Below, in pieces: positions 19,463 to 25,989 of a DNA stretch of 64,000 nucleotides. How positions within the stretch are numbered: the stretch's first letter is position 1; each line of letters starts with the position of its first letter. The notes beneath the pieces were generated by a model. The model made no database searches. It was not told the DNA's origin and saw nothing but the letters and a program-made list of their open reading frames with translations. The translations under genes and the position numbers were made by a program. The stretch comes from an uncultured Eubacteriales bacterium (GTDB taxonomy: Bacteria > Bacillota > Clostridia > Christensenellales > Borkfalkiaceae), in NCBI GenBank assembly GCA_905209085.1, contig CAJLRM010000008.1:72218-136217 (forward strand). Direction: 5' to 3'.

Positions 19463-20590
19463 ATGGCGGGGATTTATATACACGTTCCCTTTTGCAGACA
19501 CAAGTGCAGTTATTGCGATTTTGTGTCCTTTCCCGATAAGATCGAATACGCGGAAGCGTATATGGCGTGTCTTTACAAAGAATTGAAAATGCGCGGCGAG
19601 GAACTTAAAGACTATACCTTCGACTCCGTATATTTCGGCGGCGGAACGCCCTCGTACATTCCGCCCAAACTCATCCTCGGCGCGATGAATCAGGTGAAAA
19701 AGTGTTTTCATCTCGCGAAAAACGCGGAAGTGACGCTGGAACTCAATCCGGGCACCATCGGCGAAAATAAGGTGAAGACCTATCGGGAGGCGGGCATCAA
19801 CCGCTATTCGATCGGTTTGCAGACCGCCGTAGACGAACAGCTGGAAGATTTGGGGCGCATTCACAACGCGCGGGATTACGTCTATGCGACCAAACTCCTG
19901 CAAGGGGAGAATTTCAGCACCGACGTCATGCTGGGGTTAAAAAATCAGACCGCGGACGACGTTAAAAAAACGATAGAACTTGCGGCGGCCTGCGGCTCCA
20001 AACATATCTCCATGTACGCGTTGACCGTGGAGGACGGCACGCCTATCTATACCGATTATCTCAACGGCGAACTGCCCGACTCCGACGAGGTGGCGGATCT
20101 GTACGATTTCGGAAGAAAACTCCTGAAAGAAAAGGGGTACGAGCGCTATGAGATTTCGAATTTTGCCCTTCCCGGATACGAGAGCCGGCACAACCTCAAC
20201 TATTGGCGCCGCGGGGAGTATATCGGCGTCGGCGTCGCGGCTAGTTCGTTCATGAAAGGAAAGCGCTTTACGAATACGTTTGATCTCGACGAATACATGA
20301 AGTGCCTGATTTCCGGCTTTTTCCCCGCCGTCACCTGCGAGGAGGTATCGGAAGCGGACGCCAAATTCGAATTTATCATGCTCGCGCTTCGTACAAGATA
20401 CGGCGTTTCTCTCGCGGAATACGAAAAACGTTTCGGAAAAACGTTCGGGGAAGATTTCCCCGTGGCTCTGCAAAAGAGTTCGCGCTATTTAGAGCGGGAG
20501 GAAGATAGTATCCGCATCAAAGAGGAGTATCTGTACGTGCAGAACTCCGTTTTAATGCCCTTTATGGAAGAGCCGCGCCTCAGAGAGTAA
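19463..20590 (+). CDS. hemW: Radical SAM heme chaperone HemW
   Basis: A 375-residue member of the HemN/HemW radical SAM family. The cluster motif CRHKCSYC is at residues 11-18, followed by YFGGGTPS near 58 and the HemW-type ELNPGTI near 94. HemW lacks the coproporphyrinogen activity of HemN and delivers heme. AAGGAG precedes the ATG. The hrcA-grpE-dnaK genes that commonly follow hemW are absent; instead a long noncoding, purine-rich stretch follows. Confidence 0.93.
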   Translation: MAGIYIHVPFCRHKCSYCDFVSFPDKIEYAEAYMACLYKELKMRGEELKDYTFDSVYFGGGTPSYIPPKLILGAMNQVKKCFHLAKNAEVTLELNPGTIGENKVKTYREAGINRYSIGLQTAVDEQLEDLGRIHNARDYVYATKLLQGENFSTDVMLGLKNQTADDVKKTIELAAACGSKHISMYALTVEDGTPIYTDYLNGELPDSDEVADLYDFGRKLLKEKGYERYEISNFALPGYESRHNLNYWRRGEYIGVGVAASSFMKGKRFTNTFDLDEYMKCLISGFFPAVTCEEVSEADAKFEFIMLALRTRYGVSLAEYEKRFGKTFGEDFPVALQKSSRYLEREEDSIRIKEEYLYVQNSVLMPFMEEPRLRE

Positions 20591-21187
20591 AGGCGGTTAG
20601 AATAGGGCAGGGTTGCGACGAATAAAAAAATCGCGGGAAGTCGGGAAGAAAACGGAAGAAAAAATGAAGAAGAAAACGGAAGAAAAAATGAAATGGAAAG
20701 AGGCGTAAGGGAAGAAAGGGCCTGAAAGAAGCACAAGGCGGGAAAAGGCTCGGAAAAAGAGTTTTGAAAAGAGTGAAAATAGACGCGAGAGGAATGAGAA
20801 CGCGTGGAAAGAAAAGCGGGGAAGAGAAGGGGCAATTCTCTAAAAAAGACGAACAAAGGCGCAGGGCGTGAGAAAACGGAGGGGACAGGAAAGGAGAAAA
20901 GGGGCGTAAAAGCGAGGGGCGGCGCGGGAAAGAGGAACGAACGCGCGGGAAAAGCATACCTTCGGGAAGAGAAAAACGCTCGGAAGGCGTGCGGAAAAAC
21001 GCAGGGACGGAACGACTCGCCTCTGCGATTGCGGGCGGAAGAAAAAATAAATTACGCGGCGAAGAAAGCGCTCGTTCGGGGGGACCCGACGGGCGTTTTT
21101 GCTCCTCAAAAAATCGGAGGTGAAAATTTTGGGAAAAAGAGGAAGGGAAAAAAATCCGAAAATCGAAAAAATAAAATCCCGATTCCG
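20591..21187. other. Long purine-rich noncoding region
   Basis: The plus strand is overwhelmingly A and G from about 20630 to 21180, with very few T. Open frames across it encode only Lys/Arg/Glu/Gly-rich sequence and lack ribosome binding sites, so I take it as noncoding. It contains a 24-bp tandem duplication. No terminator for hemW was found. Confidence 0.5.
20645..20692 (+). repeat. Perfect 24-bp tandem duplication
   Basis: Bases 20645-20668 and 20669-20692 are identical (unit begins GAAGAAAACGG and ends AAAAAATGAA). Such a fresh duplication suggests recent slippage in the purine-rich tract. Confidence 0.9.
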
Positions 21188-21216
21188 TTGCAAAACATTT
21201 TCGGATATGCTATAAT
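21188..21216 (+). promoter_or_regulatory. Extended -10 promoter of the AraC gene
   Basis: TTGCAA (21188-21193), 17-base spacer, TATAAT (21211-21216) preceded by TGC. Confidence 0.8.
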
Positions 21217-21286
21217 GCCGATAACGACGGGGCGAAAAATGTCCGTTTCTCAAAAGAAAAGCGTGCAACACAAAGGAGGAAAAAAT

Positions 21287-21337
21287 ATGATTTGTTTAAA
21301 TCAGGCGGGGGGGGGGTACAAAAATGATTACCTCTAA
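21287..21337 (+). other. Strong translation start and 16-codon frame overlapping the AraC start
   Basis: ATG 21287 has the best ribosome binding site of the region (AAAGGAGGA, 7 bases spacing). In the sequence as given its frame reads through the ten-G run and stops at 21335-21337, overlapping the first codons of the AraC gene in another frame. With one G fewer the same start would fuse in frame to AraC, adding 12 residues. It may be a coupling leader, or the true start in a phase-variable gene, or a sign of a homopolymer error. Confidence 0.6.
21307..21316 (+). repeat. Homopolymeric G10 tract
   Basis: Ten consecutive G between the strong ATG at 21287 and the AraC ATG at 21324, the type of tract prone to slippage during replication. 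Confidence 0.95.
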
Positions 21338-22106
21338 TCTGCTTTTTTGCATCAAGCATTCTTATGAGGACGATTATTTCGGAGTGGAACATTCTCATCC
21401 CTGCTATGAGATCGTTTATTACTGCGAGGGGGAAGGCGCCGTATCGTTCAGCAAGAAGGAGTATCATTTCAAAAAGGACACTTTTATGGTCTGCGCGCCC
21501 GACGTGAAGCACATCGAACACGGTAAAAAGGGAACGGAAGTTCTGTATATCGGATTCGAACTGTACGGCGACATCGCGCTTTCGGAGGGATTGTTCGACG
21601 AGGCGGATTACGGCATACAGGAGTATCTCGAAAAGATTTATTACGAAACCAAGCACTGGACGACCTTTTCCTATCAGCTGATCAATCTGTTCTGCACGAT
21701 CATTGCCGTCAAACTCGTCAATCGCAGCGAAATCAGCAAGGAAGTCGCCGTCAATCATAATTTCGACAATATCGTGGGCTACATTTCCGCGAATTACCGG
21801 GAGAATATCAACGTCAGAAAGTTGGCGCAGATGGCGGGATACAGCTACGACCACTTTCGGAAAATGTTTGTCAAAAAATTCGAAATGACAGTCAACGATT
21901 TTATTCTGCAAAAGCGCATCGACGCGGCGAACGATATGCTCAAATCGAACAAATATCTCATCAAGGAAATCGCGGCGGACTGCGGCTTTTCCTCGGTGGC
22001 GCAGTTCTGCACGAAATACAGGGAAGTGATGGGCATTACGCCCAAGCAAATGCAGCAAAAGAGAGCGGAGGACGCCCGGGATATAGAAAAAGATAAATTT
22101 TCCTGA
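21324..22106 (+). CDS. AraC family regulator of the glycan locus
   Basis: A 260-residue regulator. The N-terminal cupin-like sensor shows HSHPCYEIVYY near residue 24 and residues for a jelly-roll; the C-terminal 100 residues hold two helix-turn-helix units (LAQMAGYSYDHFRKMFVKKF and IAADCGFSSVAQFCTKYREV), ending in the usual MGITPKQ. It faces two glycosidase-like lipoproteins and an ABC transporter operon and is most likely their sugar-responsive activator. ATG 21324 has only the G-run as ribosome binding site; the much stronger start at 21287 is out of frame by one base because of the G10 run. Confidence 0.92.
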   Translation: MITSNLLFCIKHSYEDDYFGVEHSHPCYEIVYYCEGEGAVSFSKKEYHFKKDTFMVCAPDVKHIEHGKKGTEVLYIGFELYGDIALSEGLFDEADYGIQEYLEKIYYETKHWTTFSYQLINLFCTIIAVKLVNRSEISKEVAVNHNFDNIVGYISANYRENINVRKLAQMAGYSYDHFRKMFVKKFEMTVNDFILQKRIDAANDMLKSNKYLIKEIAADCGFSSVAQFCTKYREVMGITPKQMQQKRAEDARDIEKDKFS

Positions 22107-22254
22107 CCGAAAAACAGAATTTTCCCCGGGCTTTTTTCGGGAAAATCGCATAGACAAACGTACCTCAAACAAAGGCCCGCCGACAAAAAGAGGCGGGCGG
22201 AAAAGGGGGATTGCAAGAAAAAAACAATATGAAAAAATAAACAAAAGCTCTTAA

Positions 22255-22271
22255 AAAATTTTGAATTTCAG
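22255..22271 (+). promoter_or_regulatory. Candidate AraC operator box 1
   Basis: AAAATTTTGAATTTCAG, containing the inverted repeat TGAA-T-TTCA, is identical to 25685-25701. In both places the TTGAATTTCA part starts exactly 50 bases before the TTGACA -35 element, the position expected for an activator site. Confidence 0.55.
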
Positions 22272-22288
22272 CGATATATATTGTAATC

Positions 22289-22327
22289 AGGTTGTCTTGC
22301 GGAAATCCGCTTGACAACCTTTTTTTA
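22289..22327 (+). terminator. Terminator of the AraC gene
   Basis: AGGTTGTC (22289-22296) pairs with GACAACCT (22313-22320) and GCGG with CCGC inside it, a TT/TT internal loop between, then seven T. Its right arm includes the TTGACA of the next promoter. Confidence 0.8.
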
Positions 22328-22339
22328 TTCGATTATTTT
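22311..22339 (+). promoter_or_regulatory. Promoter of the glycosidase lipoprotein genes
   Basis: TTGACA (22311-22316), 17-base spacer, TATTTT (22334-22339). The poor -10 fits a promoter that needs an activator. Confidence 0.6.
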
Positions 22340-22405
22340 ATAACTGCCCGAAGCGTCCGAGGAAATCGGGCGGGAAAATATAGAGATGACGGAGGAAGGA
22401 AAAAA

Positions 22406-23707
22406 ATGGATTTGTTCTTAAAATTGAGAAAAACGGTCTGCCTGGCTGTCGCGGGACTCGTGGCCTGCGCGGGCGCCTGCGGCGAAAAGGGAATCCCTTT
22501 GGATTCGCGGCACGGCATCGCCGATCAATCGCTGCTTTACGGAATGTGCTATTTGATGGAGGAGCGGAGCGCCGAATCGCTCGATATTGAAAAGGAAGTG
22601 GAACTGATGAAAAATCTCGGCGTCAGGACGGTGCGGCAGTGGATGCATTTCACGCATTTCATGAGCAGTCCCGCAACGCTGAAAGAGAATAACGCGGCGA
22701 CGGAAAATATGCACGCCCTCCTCGCGGAATGCGAAAAGGCGGGAATGGTGAATATCGGAATGAATCACCATAATTTTTGTACCACCAAGAGCAAGTCTTC
22801 GACGACGGCAAAGCCTTTCGCCCGCGACGTGTCCGAGGGCAGCGACTATGTGCAGTGGCTGAACGATTATTATACCTCCTGGAAAACGCTGGTGGGAGAG
22901 TTCCCCGAAGTTTTATATTGGGAGATCGACAACGAAGTGAACAACCCCGACTTCATGACAGACGGCGGCGAAAAGGGATCGTCCGCGTACAGCGTCAGGC
23001 AGATGGCGGAGATTGCGACGGATATGTTCTACTACGCCACCCGCGCCATTCACGACGCCAATCCCGAGGCGCAGAGCGTCATGGGCGGTCTGACCGAGCC
23101 GACGGGACTGGGAAGAGGAAACACCGCAAGCTTCCTTCAAATGCTCTACGACAATATCGCAAGCGGGGAGTACGGGTATTTTTACGGCAAGGAGGAGCCG
23201 TCCGCCGCCTCGAAAAATGCCGACGATTATTTTGAGATCGCCTGCTGGCATCCGTATATGAGCAATTTCAACAAGCAGAATTTCATCGATATCAATAACG
23301 AATATTACGAGATCATCCTCAAAAACGAGGGAAAACATAAAAAAGTTTTCTTTACGGAGATCGGCTGGAACGACGATTCCATCGGCGGCGAGGAGAAATC
23401 GATCGAATTTATGGAACAGATGTACGACGCCCTCAAATCCATGCCCTATGTGGAAACGGCAAATATTTTCAAGCTGTACGACACGGGCAAAAAGAACAAC
23501 TGGGACGGTCCCAATTATCTTTACTTTGGGCTGGTCCACGACCCCGACCCGACGCGCGCCTATACCCCGTGCGACAAGACTTCCGATCCGCTGAATATCG
23601 ACGAAAAGGGCTACTGCATCAACGGCGCTCCCAAAAATAAGGCGTATTCCTATCAGAAGATAGCGGGAGGAAGCGGAAGTCTTAGTGTGCTCGTCGACGA
23701 AAAATGA
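22406..23707 (+). CDS. Glycosidase-like lipoprotein (clan GH-A fold), paralog 1
   Basis: A 433-residue exported lipoprotein. The signal peptide ends in the lipobox LVAC (cysteine near residue 20). The mature part resembles TIM-barrel retaining glycosidases of clan GH-A (GH5/GH39 type): VLYWEIDNEVNNP near residue 170 supplies a likely acid/base Glu after Asn, and VFFTEIGWND near 315 a likely nucleophile Glu. HHNF and CWHPYM fit conserved barrel strands. The exact family and substrate are not recognised. GGAGGAAGG lies 6 bases before ATG 22406. It is followed by a paralog at about half identity, and both probably trim glycans at the cell surface for the transporter encoded downstream. Confidence 0.78.
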   Translation: MDLFLKLRKTVCLAVAGLVACAGACGEKGIPLDSRHGIADQSLLYGMCYLMEERSAESLDIEKEVELMKNLGVRTVRQWMHFTHFMSSPATLKENNAATENMHALLAECEKAGMVNIGMNHHNFCTTKSKSSTTAKPFARDVSEGSDYVQWLNDYYTSWKTLVGEFPEVLYWEIDNEVNNPDFMTDGGEKGSSAYSVRQMAEIATDMFYYATRAIHDANPEAQSVMGGLTEPTGLGRGNTASFLQMLYDNIASGEYGYFYGKEEPSAASKNADDYFEIACWHPYMSNFNKQNFIDINNEYYEIILKNEGKHKKVFFTEIGWNDDSIGGEEKSIEFMEQMYDALKSMPYVETANIFKLYDTGKKNNWDGPNYLYFGLVHDPDPTRAYTPCDKTSDPLNIDEKGYCINGAPKNKAYSYQKIAGGSGSLSVLVDEK

Positions 23708-23820
23708 GTTTCCGCCGAAAGGCGTGAGGAAAAAGCGATTTTGAAAAACAGAGCTGCAAAAGAGAAAACAGGCGTTTCGATAAAATCAAGGAATAAAGAA
23801 AGGGAAAAATGGAGGAAAGC

Positions 23821-25200
23821 ATGAAAAAGAGAAAGTTTGCCGCGCTGCTGCTGGCGGGCATCGCCTTTGCGCTCTGTGCCTGCGGCGCTCCCGAGCCCCG
23901 CGATTCCGCGAGCGAATCGGGGAAAAATTCTGCCCATTCCGCCGAGGAAATTCCGCTCGATACGGAACACGGAATCGGGGACCAAAGCTATCTTTACGGG
24001 ATGTGCTATCTTTTGGAAGGGCGCACCTATTGGGGCTCGCCGTTTGAAAACGGGGATATAGAAGCGGACATCGCGCTGATAAACAACCTCGGGTGCAAAA
24101 CGGTGCGGCATTGGATGCACTTTACCGCGCTGATGAAGGACAAGGATACGATGAACGAGGAAGAGTGCGAAAGAATGCACCTCGCCCTCGAAGAGTGCCT
24201 GAAATACGACATCGTCAATATCGGCATGAATCATCATAATTTCAACGGCGGTCTGTCGAGCGTCGGAAAAGTAAAGCGCAACATGGTGAAAGGCAGCGAT
24301 TATATTCTGTGGCTGGACGATTATTATACCTCCTGGTACAATCTCGTTTCGGAGTTCCCCGAAGTTCTATATTGGGAGATCGACAACGAGCTGAACAACC
24401 CCGATTTCATGTTTAACGCTTATGATAAAACATATTTTACCGCGTCGGAAATGGCGGAGATCGCGACGGATATGCTCTATTACGCCACCCGCGCCATTCA
24501 CGACGCCAATCCCGAAGCGCAGAGCGTCATGGGCGGTCTGACCGAGCCGCTGGGACTGGGAAACAGCAACCTGGAAAACAGCCGACCCTCTAACGCCTGG
24601 TTTTTACAGGCGATCTACGACAATATTTTCAGCGGCGAATTCGGGTATTTCTATTCCTCGGAAACGAGCGATACCGCTTCCCTAGATCCCGACGATTATT
24701 TCGACATTCTCTCCTGGCACCCCTACGTATGGAACAAAGAAGCTCTGGACGAGGACTTTTTCGTCGAGGAGAACAATAAGACCTATCAGGTGGCGTTGGA
24801 TAACGAGGGCAAGCACAAAAAGGTCTTTATCACAGAAGTGGGATTCAGCGATTTTTCACGCGGGGAGAAGGTCGTCGCGGAATCGACGAAGCGTATGTAT
24901 CACGCCATTTCCACACGGATGCCCTATGTCGAAACGCTGAACGTGTTTAAGATGTATGACAGCGCCGCTCCCTCCTTTGACGGAAGCGCGGCAGACAACG
25001 GCTATTCCCGTTACGGCTTCTTTTACGATCCCGACCCCGCGAGAGTCTATTATAAACTCGACGGGGAAAATCCCGTGACGGTGACGGACGAATTGTGCGT
25101 TCCCGGCGCACCCAAACCCCTCGCGTATGTCTTTCAGAAAATGGCGGGCGGGAAAGGCTCTTTGGAACTGATGAAAAATTATTACAGAAATAAGGGATAG
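23821..25200 (+). CDS. Glycosidase-like lipoprotein (clan GH-A fold), paralog 2
   Basis: A 459-residue paralog of the preceding protein, sharing GDQSYLYGMCYL, the tetrad VLYWEIDNELNNPDFM, the stretch YYATRAIHDANPEAQSVMGG (identical in both) and VFITEVGFSD as the second Glu motif. Lipobox LCAC near residue 19. Position 23821 is chosen over ATG 23809 because GGAGGAAAG lies between them, at the right distance. Like its neighbour it would be tethered outside the membrane. The two copies differ most in the loops after the barrel strands, which may mean different substrate specificity. Confidence 0.78.
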   Translation: MKKRKFAALLLAGIAFALCACGAPEPRDSASESGKNSAHSAEEIPLDTEHGIGDQSYLYGMCYLLEGRTYWGSPFENGDIEADIALINNLGCKTVRHWMHFTALMKDKDTMNEEECERMHLALEECLKYDIVNIGMNHHNFNGGLSSVGKVKRNMVKGSDYILWLDDYYTSWYNLVSEFPEVLYWEIDNELNNPDFMFNAYDKTYFTASEMAEIATDMLYYATRAIHDANPEAQSVMGGLTEPLGLGNSNLENSRPSNAWFLQAIYDNIFSGEFGYFYSSETSDTASLDPDDYFDILSWHPYVWNKEALDEDFFVEENNKTYQVALDNEGKHKKVFITEVGFSDFSRGEKVVAESTKRMYHAISTRMPYVETLNVFKMYDSAAPSFDGSAADNGYSRYGFFYDPDPARVYYKLDGENPVTVTDELCVPGAPKPLAYVFQKMAGGKGSLELMKNYYRNKG

Positions 25201-25684
25201 AAAGAGGGGGCGTTTTTAGAATACCTTTTGCGTTTCGGAGGGATCCGTTTGAAATTTGGGCGAAAATCGCCCGGAAGCGGACGCGCGTTTTCTGAAATTC
25301 GCGGCGGGGACGGAAGTCTTTAAAATTCGCGTCAGGGGAGGCGGGAAGCGCCGACGAGATTTGTTTGAGGCGTGCGCACCGGGTCGCTTTGCGGGGGCGG
25401 AGAACGGACGAATAGAGCGCGGAGGGAAATTTGCGGGCGTTCGAATTGGCGCGCGGGAGCGGGCAGGGAAGCGTTGAGCTTTGAATGGCGGAAACGCGCG
25501 CGGAGAATCGCTTACGCCCGAGGACAGCCGCGGAGATTCGGACGGGGGCTTTTGCGGCGGGGAAAGAGAGAAAAAAGAGTGCAAACGCGCGCCGACTCGT
25601 CCGAAAATTATTTCAAAAACGCGGAAAAAGAGCGAAGGCGAAGCGGAGTTAACTTTTTCCGCAAAAGGAAACTTCCGCCTTTAT
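25201..25684. other. Noncoding, G-rich intergenic region
   Basis: Open frames are Arg/Gly-rich on one strand and Pro/Ser/Arg-rich on the other, without ribosome binding sites; I see no gene. No clear terminator follows the second glycosidase. Confidence 0.45.
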
Positions 25685-25701
25685 AAAATTTTGAATTTCA
25701 G
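25685..25701 (+). promoter_or_regulatory. Candidate AraC operator box 2
   Basis: Identical 17 bases to 22255-22271, again with 50 bases from TTGAATTTCA to the TTGACA at 25741. Confidence 0.55.
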
Positions 25702-25740
25702 TTGTTTATTTCCCCGAGCGGTCAGATTTGAAAAATCCTA

Positions 25741-25769
25741 TTGACAGAAAAAAGAATTTATATTATAAC
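25741..25769 (+). promoter_or_regulatory. Promoter of the surface protein / ABC operon
   Basis: TTGACA (25741-25746), 17-base spacer, TATAAC (25764-25769). Predicted start near 25776, giving a leader of about 215 bases. Confidence 0.78.
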
Positions 25770-25775
25770 AAAAAA

Positions 25776-25989
25776 CGCAAGAGATAAAAAGTCGAAATAG
25801 AGAGTTTTCTGCGATTTTCGGCGCGTTTGAAAAAGGCAATCAACCGCCTAATAGTCAGTGATTTTTCTATACAACAAAAACTCTTAAAAGATTTTATCTT
25901 TCGAGTCTTTTTAAAAAGTTGTAAACGGCAAGTTTTTGCCTCTGTTCTTGTAAAAAACGGAGAAATTTATTTATTCAAGGAGTGGAAAA
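25776..25989 (+). other. Long A/T-rich 5' leader of the surface protein gene
   Basis: About 215 bases with short complementary stretches (CTTAAAAGA with TCTTTTTAA around 25882-25918; ACGGCAAG with CTTGTAAAAAACGG context near 25927-25962). An open frame from TTG 25827 enters the next gene out of frame; I do not consider it real. No known riboswitch recognised. Confidence 0.4.

Larger units (their letters stand above)
22107..22405 (+). other. Regulatory gap between AraC and the first glycosidase
   Basis: Holds, in order, the candidate operator box, the AraC terminator and an overlapping promoter, listed separately. Nothing coding is seen. Confidence 0.6.
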
